Source of the DNA: Puffinus mauretanicus
Taxonomy: Eukaryota; Chordata; Aves; Procellariiformes; Procellariidae
Assembly: GCA_023333565.1 (NCBI GenBank)
Contig: JAJKFH010003229.1
Coordinates: forward strand, 186,001 to 250,000
DNA length: 64,000 bases
Direction: 5' to 3'
The notes under the pieces are model-generated. The model did not search any database and was not told the origin of the DNA. It was given only the letters and a program-made list of their open reading frames with translations. Made by a program: the position numbers and the translations under genes. Below are positions 1 to 14,018 of the stretch, in pieces; position 1 is the first letter of the stretch, and each line of letters starts with the position of its first letter.

Positions 1-640
1 AGAACACGGGATGCAGTTCTTCTCCAAGAACTGCTCCAGCATGGGTCCTTTCCATGGGGTACAGTCCTTCATGAATGGACTGCTCCATTGTGGGTCCCCC
101 ATGGGCCATGGTTCCTGGCAGAAAACTTGCTCCTGTGTGGGTTCCTCTCCACAGGCAGCAGCTTCCTTCAGGGCATCCACCTGCTCCAGTGTGGGTCCTC
201 CACAGGCTGCAGGGTGGCTATCTGCTCCACTGTGGTCCTCCATGGATGGCAGGGGGACAACCTGTGTCACCATGGTCTTCTCCACAGGCTGCAGGGGAAT
301 CTTTGCTCCAGTGCCTCCCCCTCCTTCTTCACTGACCTCGGTGTCTGCAGGGCTGTTTCTCTCGCATTTTCTCACTCCTCTCACTCCCAGCTGCTGCACA
401 GCCTTTTTTTCCCTTTCTTAAATATATTATCACAGAGGCACTACCAGCATCAGTGATGGGCTCAGCTTTGGGCAGCAGCGGGTCTGTCTCAGAACGGGCT
501 GTGTCCGACATGGGGTCAGCCCCTGGCCTTTTCTCACAGAAGTCATCCCTGCAGCCCCAAACCTTGCCACATAAACCCAATACACTCTCCCTCTTAATCC
601 TGAATATATTACCCCCAGCAGCCCCAGAATGCCCCAGGAA
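1..640 (-). repeat. Degenerate avian interspersed repeat, probably LTR-derived
   Basis: About 1-310 is a run of imperfect units of roughly 30-60 bases built on the theme ctgctccagtgtgggtcctcc / acaggctgcag. It is followed by a T-rich stretch with cttaaatatattatcacagagg and a CA-rich tail near 560-620. Open frames of 60-136 codons occur on both strands here, but their peptides are only repeats of the DNA unit, so I do not call genes. I recognise the general pattern as a common avian dispersed repeat, most likely part of an ERV LTR read on the minus strand. The family and its ends are uncertain, and the window edge cuts it. Confidence 0.4.
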
Positions 641-3600
641 GGATTAGGTGCTACAGAGAACAACTGGAATGCATTTGCTACCTCCTCTCCTTGCATTCCT
701 CCCCGACCAGGGTGTGGGCAAGTGGGAGTGAGAAATGGTTAAAAGCCACCACAGCAGAGTGAAATGAAAGAACAGCTGGAGCTTAGCCTGGAGCAGCCAG
801 AGGAGGGAGAGCAGGGACCAAATCCCATTTTCCGGGGGACAGATGCTCCACGTGTTACCCTCTCCCTTGGGGCTGCCTCCTCGCTGCGGCAGATTGCAGC
901 CTGGCAGATTTCCCTTGAGCAACCAGAAGCTGTTGAAGCAATCAACATCAAGGGCTCAGCAATGAAAGATGTTTTCTCATGCCGGTGACGCTGTGTATTT
1001 CCCCCACCACGGAACTGGAGGACCTCGCTGTGTCTGGGACTAGAGAGCACGCAGTGTGCTCTGCGTCAGGGTGTGGGATGGGTTCTCCGCAGAGCAGAGC
1101 CCCAGCTCGCTTAACTGGGAGCTTCGGTCTGGAGAAGCCCGCAGGATTAGACCCTTACTGAAGGCCTGAGTAATGTGCAATCTCAGAGTATATAATGACT
1201 CACAAAGAGAAACAAATTACTGTAATTTAGGGTGTTTTGATTTCAATGCCAGAATTAGAACAATTCATTCCAGTTCAATTGAAAACAGAAGAGACACGGA
1301 GTAGGTTTTCATTTTGCAGGGTCTTTAAGCATCTGCTGTTAACAGCGAGAATTTGCAATGAAAGTCTCAAACCACTGTTAGAAAAGCACTTGAAAACGCT
1401 TCCTGGGCCTGTTCTCTTAGCCCTGTTTGCAGGAGATATACCCGTGTTATTTCAGAAGAATGTGGGAGCACAGAGTCTCCTCATTGCCAACCACTGGATC
1501 TTTTCCATGCAGAGGGCTGATTTCTGGCTTTTCTGCAGGGGAATAAGTGAACAGATTAATACTGGGAAGAGCAAGGCTGCCTGCATGCTCAGGGCAGCAC
1601 CATCCTTGCGTTACAGAGCTGTGGGGTTCTTGCCATATCTGAAAGACAGATTTTATCTGCAAGAAATTTCTGTATCACTGTGTAACTGGTGAATGCAATC
1701 AGCGTTTAACACATACTCAAGTAAATAATACACAATAATAACATGGTGAGAGTCACTTCAACTTTTTATGCAGCGCAGTGAAATGTTATGGTGTCTGCCT
1801 CTCCCCGAAGTCTGCTGGAATTTTGCCACCATGTTGAGTATTCACCCCAAAATTATAAAAAGCCAAGGAAATAAAAGGAAGGATTAAGAAAAAGCCAGGC
1901 TCATTTGCCCTAACCTAGGCCTCTACCTGTAAAATAATCAGCCTCAGCTTCCTTTATAGTCAAAGAAGAGGAATAACCACCTTGTTTTAAGGCACATATA
2001 TCAGTCAGTTGACTCTGTTCTGGAGGTGCCTATTTCTCCCGGCTGGCTCCAAACAGAGGCTAGACAGACTCATTCAAATATAGACAATTGAGGTTTACAT
2101 CTTTAAAGTTATAAGAGGTTAACTCCATTTAGCAGTCTGTTCCCGCACTCCCCAGGTCTTCTCCCCTTTGCACATCCCATGCCACTATTACCAGCCTAAT
2201 TGCTGTGCACCACAGAAAATGAAGGGTAGTCTTGCTACAGGGTGCAATGGCAATGAAGATCCTTCCTGCAGTCCATCATGCTGGCTGTGCCATTTACACA
2301 GCTCCTTCTCTGCCTTCTTCCTACCTCATCCACAGTCTTGAAAAATTGCTCAAATGCAGTCTAAGGGAACTTGCAAATGTATCAAGAAGTTTAGCTGGTT
2401 TTTCCTAAGCCACCATTTTTATCCTTGCCCTTGATGCCCAGTGAAGAACAGTTTTAGCTGGCTCTGTCTTTGTACTGTTTTTCTTCACATTAATAAATAG
2501 CATATGGCTGCAATGGCAAAATCCAAAACACGTGTCCAAATTATCTGAGCATAAAATACAACCTATGCAGACAGTTAAAATACGTTTATGTAAATATATG
2601 TATATATGTAATATATACGTGTATATGTATAGTCCCAAGAGTCAAATGCACTTGATTATTCTCTATTGTTGTTCAGAAACTCTAGAGGAAGATTTATTTT
2701 ATTTTACCCCTTTCAGATTGATGAATGGAATCTTTATAGATCTTAAACTGAAAACTGCGTGACAGAGTGAATTGGGCTTTACTTTTATCATGTTTCACAG
2801 TTAAGTAAAATGAAGACCATTTGTAAGTCCTAGTGGTATATCTGTGTTGTGAATTAAGTGAAGAAGCTGATATTATATCGATCGTCTGTACTGCTTCTGA
2901 ACAAAATGTCAAAGCCTAAATTCCAGCTTCATTCTGTCTGCTGTCGGTTGCCTTCGAAGCAATTGACCTTGGTTGTCTTCTGGAGATTTTCCTCTCCTTT
3001 GGTTCTTCCCAGTGTACTATTTGTCAGATCTTCTTCATCTTCCCTCTCCCCAAGCCCAGTTTTCTGTGTGGCACTTCGAAGTTTGCATTTTTCTCTCTTC
3101 CTAGGCTATTTCTTTCCCAAATATAAATTCAGCTAGTTTGTGCTTATCATTTACACAGCTGTCTGTCCAAAAGCTTCTGCTATCCAAATGAAAATCTCTG
3201 ATATCCCTCTGAAAGTTGCCAGCCAGACATTGAGATGTCAAGCTCAGTATAGTAAAACAATACCCTTAATCTTCCTCTGACTGTTCTATCCTCTGTATAT
3301 ATAGCCTTGATATCTTTTGAAAGCTTTCTTATCTTGCCAGTTGCTCAAGCTCTTCATCTGGAACTCATCTTTTTCTAAACATGTATCTAGCTAGATCTAG
3401 GCAATGCATGTGACTTGCAAACTCTCTGCACAATATTACTAACATAAGGACTTTTTTTATCCGTTGTGAATCAAAAATACTTGTTCTGTGTCTTAATACT
3501 TTGAAATCAATTGCAGGTACATCTATTCTTTGACCTTGCAATTTGCCCTACTTCAGAAATCCCATCTGAAACAATGATACATTTTCTTCATCCATCACTT

Positions 3601-6600
3601 TAGCTATGACTGTACTAAGAAATATGCATTGCTTAGCATATACCAGCAGTTTTTTCACATGAAAACAACTTTGTTCTGGAAACCCTTCACAACCTGTCTT
3701 TCCTCTTAACTCTTTCAGTATTAAAAGATCAAAAAACACCTCCAGCCAGCTCAGTCTCATGCTTTGGGAGTGATCTCTTCTCATTCTGTTGTTTTTGAAC
3801 AATTCTGGTCTACCCAAAGACTATGTCTACATGGTTGTATGACTGAGCTCTTGATGCCAACTCATGCATGACATGTTACTAACGCATCAAATTTGTATCC
3901 ACATCTTATGTCACTGTGCCTTTCAAGTTCCTGCGTGCTCTTTCAGTCTAGTGTTTTGATACACCATGGAGCCAGTAACGAACAGCAGAGAGAGGTTCAG
4001 AGCAGCTTCCTCAACTCCTTCATGTTCATACCAGCAATATGAATATTTCTAGCACCATTAAGTCAAGGAGGTGGCTTAGATCTTTGATTTTTACTCAGTA
4101 TCAAAATCAGTAAGGAACCCTTTACAAAGTCAATCACCCCATGCCACCAGGGAGATGGAGACTGAGCAAACAAAAGGAAGTTGAGGTGGTTTTAGTTAAT
4201 CTCTGTGACCTTGAGCTGAAAGAATTTAGAAATAGTCTCAGTAGTCACCCAGGAGCCACCGCCTTCATGCTGGGATTCACCAATGAGAGGTGGCAGTTTC
4301 CCTAAACTGCCTCTCAGGTGTATGGACCATGAGAGTGCTTTCAGGCTGCTTCAGAGCAAAAGCCACGCAGATGACATTGAATGGAAGGTGGGTGAGACTA
4401 ACCCAGTTGAAAGGGAGTAGGTATACTCACAAGGTCAGTTACTTCTGGGAGCAAATTTAAGAAACTGCTTTTCAAATATTAGTTATTGCCTTTCAGGCAC
4501 CTCAGATGTGGTTCTTGACTATTTAAGTGTGCCTGCTCAGTTTTGAGTCAGTCACACAAATGAACTAAAACAGCCTTCAGCAATGATTTTCACTCTTGTC
4601 AGAGAGTGTTGATTCATGAATGCAGATGGATGAAAGTCAATGCGACTGAAGCAGTTACCACTCCCAGATGTTTGCCCTGGTCCTCTATGGAGATTGCCAC
4701 CCCATGACCAAGGAGAGCTGCAGATGTTAGGAAGCAATTCCTTAAACCGCTGCAGCTTTCATTGTGCCTTGCTAAGTCTGCTGGCACCGATTCCAGGTTC
4801 CCTCACTGCTCAAGGCTGTAAATTTGGGGTTTTCAAGAGCCGCTTCAAATTTTTTTCAGCTCTCTCTGACATTGGGTAGCAGTTTGTAGACACGAGGCTG
4901 CCAATATGAACAACATCAGCTGTCAAACTTCAGTCTTGTTACTGTTGCGAGTCAGTGCTCTGTCCTCACCCTGAAATGGACTGGAAGGGCTCTTGGGCAA
5001 TCACTGCTTCTCCACCGGGAAACAGGACGGAAGGGTAGATACGAGCCTTTATGTCTTCCACTGCTGTGCTGGAAGCGTGCTGGGCTTCCTCTTTCTGAGC
5101 AGTGGTGGAGCACACCCGAGACAAGGCCACGCGGGGGAAGGTGCTGGTGCAGTCTTGAGATCGCTCTGGGGTCTCTGTAGAGCTTTCCCTGTGGCACCTG
5201 AGCTCTGTAGCAGTACTAGCAAATGTGATAAGCAAATCACACATTATCAAATGCAATAATGAAGATAACTGATTAAGGTCAATCTCTTTAATCGCATTAC
5301 GGACTTACACTCTCCAAAGGATTATGTGCTGTGGAATGATGAATTTGGCAGTCAGACTTCTACGTTATTTTGAAAGTGGTAACAAACCATTTGCATGTAG
5401 ACTTGTCTGTCTGTCTGCAGGAGAAGTAGATATATTTTGTTTTATTCTGAGTGGTTTATGAAATTAGTGTTGCTGAAGAGCTGAATTTCATGCACTATAG
5501 TCTCAGGTAGGTGTGGGTTAATCACAAGAGCAAGAGAAAAGATGTTCTGCTTAGGTCAAATCTCTTTTTTCTGTCATTCTCATTACATGAAGCCCTGTAA
5601 ATCTCCAGCCATAAGGCCAGCCAGGTGTGCACATGAAGAGAAAACTTAGGCTGTCATTTTCAAAGGAGTTGAAGACCCTTAGGTGCTATTGAAATGCAGC
5701 TCATTAAACCTTCAGTAATTGTTGCTTTCCATTAAATTAATATTTATTATCTGTGTGGTAGTTATAACAGGTACATTTCTGAAGTAAAAGGTTTTGCTCT
5801 GTTAGTTGCAGAAGACTGAAGAAGACTTTAGTTGAATAGTAGCAAAATGGATCCACTTGTATATTTGTAATTAATATTTTTTTCAAATTTTTTTTTTGCC
5901 TTTGAAGGAAAGACAAAATATGAAAATGAAGCTCAGCTAGAAAAAAAAATAGTTCCTGTAGATTATTCTGCTGGATACATTTTTGAAATACAGCTGATAG
6001 GACCAATGCAGTACTGTATAGCTTTCACAACACTTAATTGGCCTCAGTTAGTACACAACCTCTAAACTGCAGCACTAATCTTTCCAGAAGATTGTGGGGT
6101 TTTTTTCTCTTTCTTTTGTTTATATTCCCCTCCTGGATGACTGTTCTTATTTTAGTTCATTTCTCTGTATATTAATATCCATCTGTCCCAAGGTTCTGCT
6201 GCTGAGGGAAGAAAAAAGGCATTGGTAAGCTTCCGTGCTACAATATTTAGAGCATCACAAATCACGGTCATATCATGAAACACATCTGAATGTTTCCTTA
6301 TGCCCCTTGGTTGAAAGAGGCTGCTTGGAAATGTGTCTGCACTTTAATCCTTGGGAACATACATCAGTAAAACAGGGACATGAACTATAAAAATTCTTAA
6401 TGGAAAGTAAAATAGATGTTTCGTAAAAATAAGATGTTGCAAAAGTAAAAGTGGAATTCCTTCAAAGGGACTCTTTTGAGGCCATTATTTGTGGCTAACA
6501 GAAGTTAAAGAGCTGACAGCAAAAATACCATTCAGAGTTCCTTCCTTTTCCTTTAAGGAAATATCCACAGGCATTTGTGGTTGTTTCAGCTTGAGTGCCC

Positions 6601-7691
6601 TCTTCCTCAGTCTGTGACAGCTGGGAGGAACACTATTAAGCACAAGGATTTTTTTTTTTTATGCATGATGGTGGCATGTAGGGAAGATGATTAGGAATGA
6701 AGCTCCCGCTGAGACAAGCATGCAGAAAGGCCCACCAGTCTTTCGAAGAAAGACTCATTTGTTTCTTATTTAGGTGTTTGGCTTTGTAAAGAATGCAAAC
6801 AAGGAAAATTTAGACCTAAGAAGTTTGCTTCAAGTTTCACTTCTTTAAATAGGTCTTTAAAACAAACCTGTGTGTTAATATGGGAGAAGAATGTATAGCT
6901 TGCTACACAGAGATCTTGCTTGTTGATTAAAAAAAAGAAACAGAGGGACAACTTTTTATTAATGTGTTTGGATTGTTTTCTAGAATTATTTAATTAGCAA
7001 TGACATTGAAGATTAGGTTGTAATAGTCATACAGTCATGATGTTATGATAAGAACTCTTTATGTAAGGCTGAAAAAAAGTGAGTTGTATAGCCAACAGAA
7101 ATTATATGCATCTATATTAGAAAGGATATTTAGGAAATAAATAAAAATGAACTTGCAGAGAGGAGAGGATTGAGCATGAAAGCATGAGTGTTTGGAGGCT
7201 TCCCCAAAATTGTATTTTTTAAATACCACTTATGCCAATCTCTGGTAAGATAGGCTAGGCAAACATTGCTTTCAAGTCAACAGTGAAGCATGTTGACTCT
7301 CCCTCTTGATATATGCAGCAATGAAACTTTGATAATTTTGGTGTGATGATCAGAAACAATCCTAGAAAAAGTAACATGTCAATTGTACCCATTTAGTCAC
7401 AGTTTAATGTGACCACCAACACATCACTTGTGCTAGGGCGTCTGAAACTAAAACTACTTTAATAAAAAATATTTTCAAAATCTGGAGTTCCCAGGTGGTT
7501 ATATTGATAGTAAGAATACCTTTGCAACAATTTATTGATAATCAGAGTTACTACTGGAATTAGCAAAAAGTTGTTGAAAAGTCTTTTGGATGGTATAGCT
7601 ACAAACTCATACCTCAGATGCATCTCCTAATCTCAGTTGAGAAGGGAAATATTGTACTGTGTCAATAAGCCTCCTCTGTTGTATCTCACAG
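641..7691 (+). other. MID1: MID1 intron upstream of the first FN3 exon in the window
   Basis: This AT-rich non-coding stretch ends in the acceptor cacag at 7687-7691. It contains low-complexity TA/TG runs (for example 2584-2630) but no exon, RNA gene or full mobile element that I can support. The 151-codon open frame at 1237-1692 has no recognisable motif or conserved look and I treat it as chance. Earlier MID1 exons (RING, B-boxes, coiled coil, COS box) were looked for and are not seen, so they lie left of the window. Confidence 0.6.
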
Positions 7692-7835
7692 CTCCCAACC
7701 CACCCACCATTCGAGAAGAGCTCTGTACAGCTTCTTATGATACCATTACAGTCCACTGGACGTCGGATGATGAGTTCAGTGTGGTCTCCTACGAGCTGCA
7801 GTACACCATCTTCACCGGACAAGCTAATGTTGTTA
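7692..7835 (+). CDS. MID1: MID1 exon: first half of the fibronectin type III domain
   Basis: A 144 bp internal exon, with acceptor cacag before 7692 and donor gtaagt from 7836. It enters with two bases of a split Ala codon and leaves with one base of a split Ser codon. The translation starts [20 protein letters not shown] and contains the Trp of the FN3 B strand (HWTSDDEF) and [14 protein letters not shown]1 is a TRIM-family E3 ubiquitin ligase that binds microtubules and targets the PP2A catalytic subunit through alpha4. Its FN3 domain follows the COS box and precedes the B30.2 domain. By counting back from the stop, this exon starts near residue 381 of the 667-residue family length. [19 protein letters not shown] fits MID1 better than the paralogue MID2. 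No frame damage is seen. Confidence 0.95.
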
Positions 7836-8749
7836 GTAAGTATAAACCTTCTCTTTTCTAGTTCTGTTTCCTTATGGTTTCTCTGTAAACCAAGTGCCTT
7901 TAAATATAAATGTAGGAAAAAATATTTTCTAGGAAGATTTAAAGCCAAAATTTTAAATCCAAACCAATAATAATTTTGAAAGGTTTTAAGATTCAGAATT
8001 AATTCAGTTAAAATTTCTTTAACTGAAGTGCCATGTAGTGGGAGCTTTTGAAGACTAAAACCAGCACATAGTCCCAAAGGCACAAGATTGCCCATGTTCA
8101 CAGGACTTGTCTGTTGCATCCTAGGTCCCTTGTTGCAGATGTAGCAGGGACAAAGACCTCAGTTCCATTGTCTGGGCTAGTCGGGCACTTGGGAGTCTAT
8201 GTTGAACTGGTCATTAGTTAGACCTGCAGCCCCGTTGTCATTTAGATACCCTTGACAACTGGACCTTTGTCAGAAATACAGATTAAGTCGTTCCCTCTGA
8301 TTTTTACTGTCCTCAAGGCTACAAAGCATAGGTCTCAGTTAGTATACTGAAGACTAAGACAGCAAACATCAGTGGAACAACAATTAACATGGTAACTTTG
8401 TTGGACTTATAATGACATTAACAATCATTGCTTTATATTTTGTATTGTAGCACATTTTTTATTAAATACACTCTCTGTTTTGAATCTGTGACTTTCCTTA
8501 ATGAACAAACTTACTGTTTATTTCTTGGATTGTTTTGTTGTTAAATAACTATTCCTCTGAGAAAACGATATTGTCTAATCTTTGGCCAGGAAGTCAACAC
8601 TTCTGGGTTCAGTGCATAGTCATCATTGACTATGACTTTGGAGAAGTCATTTAACTTCTTCCTCTTCCCTGTATGTTTGATGGGAATACCGCTAGCTGAC
8701 ACGTACTTGCTTTATGAAACAAGGATTCTGAAATGAACCAAATCAATCA

Positions 8750-9068
8750 AAAGGTGGAGGTTGTTTAGTCAACATGTATTTAAATTGGGAACTCATTGCC
8801 ACAGAGGGTTGTTGTGTTTTTGAGTTCAAGAGATGACTAGACAGATCATGCAAGAAAAATCCACTGAGAACAATGAATTGTAGAGACTTCCTCCTGGCTC
8901 AGGAAGTCCCTGAGCTGGAAGCTGTTGAGGCCTGAGAGAGTGTGGTGAGAAATGATCGCTGTGGGCTTTCCCTGTTCCTTAACACCTTCCTACTCTCTTG
9001 CTTTTGTCCACCATCAGATACCCTGGCCATGCACTGAGCTAGATAGGCTTAACTCTGACCCATTGCAG
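8750..9068 (+). mobile_element. Ancient CR1 LINE 3' fragment
   Basis: The stretch contains aaattgggaactcattgcca followed by bases corresponding to the CR1 ORF2 C-terminus and 3' UTR. It ends with gagctagataggcttaactctgacccattgcag, a decayed version of the actgggctagatgga...tctgacccagta tail of old amniote CR1 copies. It is heavily mutated and has no open frame. Both ends are approximate. The assignment rests on memory of the consensus and on the order of these landmarks. Confidence 0.6.
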
Positions 9069-12000
9069 AAGTGTTTTTCTTCTTACAAAATTTGTTGAGA
9101 TACTTTGATGAAAGTCAGTGCTGTGGACATGTTTACATGCTTTGTGTCGTGGAAAAATGGTATGGTCTATGCCAAGTTTCAGTACTGAGCCAAACTCCTG
9201 CACTGACTCCTCTGTTGCTGTGTGCACCTCATTTTCTCCATCCCTACACTGGAATTAGTTTTCCAAGCCATCTGAAAGGATATCTAAGGATTCATGTGCT
9301 GGCATTTTAACACCATTTTGAAGTAGCATACTGTGAATATATTTCGGTATTCAAGATTGACTGAAAAATAAGGTGGACTATTGAAAATTTGATGAGTGTT
9401 TTGCCAAAGCCTCCATTTAGTATTTCACTAAACAGCCTAATTTTGGACAACACACTGTAAAATTTAAGACTGCTGGAAAGACCAAGTAAACTTCAACACA
9501 TGCTCCTAGATCTGAGGAGGCTGGATGACAAAAAGGTCTAATAGTAATTTGGAACAAATTAGAGCAAGGTAGATAAGGAAGGAAAATCTTCCCTGATTAA
9601 TCACTATAAGCAGACAGGTCTTAATGATAACAGAGTACATTGCTTGTTTTCTAACCCATTTTTATCTATGGCTTTATGCTAGAAGACTTTATGCAAGTTA
9701 GTTATTGGCATTATGTGTGAACACAGCAGCAGAAAGGTGTGCCATTTCCACACCTATGTGTTGTGGGGTTTTACTCTTCGCTTACTAGTGACTAAATAAC
9801 AAGGTATTTCTTTTTTAGGTATTGTAGGTTTCCCATGTGGAGATGAACACTTTGATCTGCAAAACATGTATCAATTAGTCTATTTTCAGAGATGCAATAT
9901 GATAATTTTTGGGTATAGCATGAAGTGCTCGGTGTGCAGTCTGAACTTTCATTTTATCACTTTGCAAAAATGGTGTCATTAAAAGTTTGAAGAGGAAACG
10001 AAGTAACACTGTAAGAAACTTTGTTTACAAAATGCTCTGAAGACTTTAAATGACAGCAGAAAGAAATGAAAAAAAGAACTGGCCCTTTTTCCCTTTTTCT
10101 TTCTTTCTTTTTTTTTTTTTTGAATGCAGCTAGCTCTAACACAAAAATCCTGGCTGTTAGTCTGTTAGTTTCAATTTAATTGAAAGCTATAATGTAAACC
10201 TAAATTAAATACATGCATATTTAAATATATGTGGAAGGGTTTTCTAAATGTTGTAAAGATTTTTTTAATCTCATTATTTAATGTAGACTTTAACACCTTC
10301 AATGGAGATGTTCCTGCCAAATCTAACTGCTACAGATCTGCCCAGGTTTCTAACACCTAATGGGACTCTCCCAGTTCATTCCAGCTTCCACTGTTACTGG
10401 ACATTTGCCCACTAACATCCTGATTTTACTCAGAACACTGCTTGGATGTTTCTTCACTTTGTTGGATTATGTTCTTTGTCCTGCAGAGGGGTCTAATATC
10501 CCAACTTTTATAAATTACTTTCCAAGATTGTCCCTTTAATATCGGGGTGTACCTTAGTAGTGTGGTTGAACACAGAGAGCTATTTTCACTCTAAGTGGCG
10601 TTAGCAGGCGCCGCACTGCAGCCTTCATGTTTTGATGAAATGAAGCTAGGTGATTTTTTTTATTTTTTAAATCCTGTTTTAATGGAATAGATTTTGGATT
10701 AGCACAAGTTTCTTTCTATTTGTGGCATTTGCATGCTGTTGCACATAATTTTTTTTTTCAATTTCTCTGTCATATCCCAAAAAGTTTCCATTGGTATTGT
10801 GTGTTGCCTGTAGCAGATAATGTAAACAGATTCATAGATTGTCTTCAGTTCTGTGTTTTTGTAGCTATGAATTAGTCACGAGGGAGTAGCTAGAGTACTG
10901 CATTAAACCAACATGCTTTTTTCCCCTGAGACAATAGGAATCACTCTGCATACATACCCACCTACCGTGCTAATGGAGGCTGTTATTTTGGAATCCGTTT
11001 CTTAAAACCACATAGCCAGACTGACTGCACTTTCCACTCCCCAGTACATTTCCCCCACCAGAGGCATATATCATTCAGAGATTGCTAAGAATTCAGTAAC
11101 AAAACCAAGCAATGCTACGTTTTTCTAGTGTATTTTCTCTCCAACATAATCAACTATATTCTTTTTTATTAACTGAAAAATTGGAGAGTTAACATTTGAT
11201 GGAAAAGGTCCAAATAGAGTATTTCATTTTGAATCCTATTTCATACAGGAAAGATTATTTCCAAATGTGGCCAAACTGCTTGGCTATTAAATGCTTGGCA
11301 GCCCTGTTCTGTGCATAAGAGCAATACAGAACTTTAAATTAAGCTGGCTTTTACTAAAGCAGTTGTTCTCAGAGTTATACTACTCGCACATTTGCATTTC
11401 TGAGAGGCAGCTAATCACCTGCAATCTGAATATTGTAAAGGCTTTTAAAATGACTTTGTCACTAGCTAGCTAACATGCATTATAATTTCATTATCCCATT
11501 TCAATAAATTTTCAAGTATTTATTGAGTATGCATTTTTTTAACATCATGGAATTGCTTTAGTGTGCTTCAGGAAGGTTAAAATTTAAACACCCAGCTTTT
11601 TACTAGCTGCAATACAAGATGTCTTCATGAAAAACACATCTCCCTCTTCAAGACAAAAAGCAGTAAATAATTCTCCCTTTCCTGGTAAATGGAATTTAGG
11701 TTAGTTAGTTTCATTGGTTAAATACTAAAATTCATTGTATTAAGGATACAGTGTACTGTCAGAACCTTCCCAGTGTTACATGGTTACTCTTCCTATAAGA
11801 TAGGATAAAATTTTGTTGAAGGATCTAAGGCAATTAGGAGCCCAAGCTTCCATGAAAAACAGTGAGTTTTTGATTCACCAATTAATTTTTGAATATTCTA
11901 GCTTGTGTCTGTTTCTGGAAGTTTTAATATATTAAAAACAGATTCCTTACAAGCTTCAGATTGCTACTGAGGATTTTAGTGAGTATGTTTTAATGGCACA

Positions 12001-14013
12001 AAAGCAGGTTTGGGATAAAACCAAGAAAACTTCTGCCTCTTGAAGAGTATAAAAAGAGTGTATTTCTTAAAAAAAAATGTGAAGTCTTTTGCAGAAATCC
12101 TGCATCTATTATTTTCTTTCACATGGGAATGCAGAGTGGGGGTGGAGAGCTATCTGTTACCTTCACCTACTGTATTTGTTCTACCAATTTGAATTGGTAA
12201 TAATTTATTTAAATAAAGCATTTTAAACTAATTAAAATACTCAAGAGATTAAATAACCTTCCCGTGACTTTTGTGCTCCGCTTCCAGTTTTCAAGAAGAT
12301 ATATTTTATTAAAATCTACCAGTGTAAATTTTAGGAGGATTTACACCTTGGGATTTTTCCCATCTGTTTTTTAAAGTGCATCAACAGCCAACACCAGGGA
12401 AATAGCTTTACAAATTATTACCTCCAGACTCTGAGAAACTTGTTTTGAAAACTCACACATCCTGTACGGACATCACTGTGCTCACTGCACCCTTCCAGGA
12501 TGTAATTTAAATTCTCTACATTTTTGTAGGCTACAGTTTTAAAATACATTGTTTTACCACCTGCATTACCCTGTAAAAAGCCCTGGGTTTTTGAAACAAG
12601 AAACCTGAATGTAGCCGGGGTTAGGAGTGGGTACAATAGGAGACCCTTAGTGAGGAGAAGATGTGTGCTTTTCCACTTAACCTGCTGCCACCGGCAGGGA
12701 GCTGAGAGGGCAAACGCTACCCCCGGATGCCCATGTTACCGGGCTGCTTGCTCATTTCCCTGAACTTTCATAATCATCTCCTTTTGTATTCAGAGAAGAG
12801 AGGCTGTCCTGACAGGGCATAACTGGAGAGTGGTTCTTTTGATGCAGTAACATACCTAAAAGCTCAACTTGGCTGTCACTAGTTACTCTTCCCTGTTTTG
12901 AAGGATCTTGGATTTGTAGTTTGACATCATCAAAACTTCATTCCCAAGATTTTTGAATCAAAGTTCAATTTAAAGCCTGTTATTGAATACCTCACAGTCA
13001 GGAAGGACATGGACACTGAGCCCCTTGGTGCATAGGCAAAAGCTGAGCTTGTTGGGACAGCAAGGTTTGTCGAACAAAGTAACTGAGCCAGTCACTGCGC
13101 ATCCAACATTCGTTGTACACTGGTAGTCTGGGATGCCTAAGACTGGACGGACAAAGAAAAGAAACCCAAGGTGTCTTGTATCATCAGAGAGGATAGAGCC
13201 TTCCCGTAGAACATGAATCAGGTCAAACGGAGGGTTCCCAACTCTCTTTATTGACTGTGCAGAGAGTTTAGGATAGGTAAGGTCCTAACGCAGGAACTCT
13301 GCTCTTTGTCCAAGGTCAGGTGGGATGAATCTGTACCTGCCTGTGAGTGTTTTGCCATTAACCCCAGCAGCAGAAGCCAAGATACAGCAATACCTAAAAT
13401 TATTGTGGCTCTGCCTTCTGTACACAGAAATCTAAATTAAGCATTAACTAGATTATTTAACAATATAATAATTTACCTTGTGTGAGTATTCACAGACTAG
13501 TGAGTGTTGGGTATGTATAAATCCACATACACAGGAGGAGAGGATAGACTGGAGAGGAGACTCATAGCAATGCATCTGTACCTTTACAATCCTTCATTAT
13601 TAGATCCAAGTTTTATGCTTTGTTAAGGAGCTGATATCAACCTTTGGAGGGTAACATAAAAAGTGTAATGCAAGCCTGAAAAATGTGCCCTTTAGAGAGT
13701 TGTAGTGACTGATACAAATCTAGTTTTGAGATGATTTAGCAAAAATCTGGGCACTTCTGTGTCTGAATAAGGGTTTGTTTATATATGGCCTATGTATACC
13801 ATAGACCTTTGCTTTTGAAGTGAGGTTGTGGAAGGAGAAGGCACTTCAGGATTCCTGTCTGGTTTCATCACACTTACTGTCATATGTTATTTGATACCCC
13901 ATCAGAGGCATCTGAGTTAGGGATTCCTTGGTCATCCTGGACTCCCTCTCAATCCAATGCTTCATTTTGTTTTATTTTAGCTTAACACTTATTTTGCAAT
14001 AGCACCTATGAGC

Positions 14014-14018
14014 CAGAT
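14014..14018. repeat. Target-site duplication, left copy (cagat)
   Basis: The five bases CAGAT directly precede the TG start of the solo LTR and recur directly after its terminal ACA at 15232-15236. A 5-bp duplication is the size expected for ERVL-type integration. It fixes both LTR boundaries to the base. Confidence 0.8.

Noticed and set aside
1237..1692. 151-codon frame in the first MID1 intron
   Set aside because: No motif recognised. It does not match the missing MID1 coiled-coil/COS exons and lacks flanking splice signals in phase.
7607..8119. 170-codon minus-strand open frame
   Set aside because: It is the antisense shadow of the MID1 FN3 exon and intron, with no recognisable domain.
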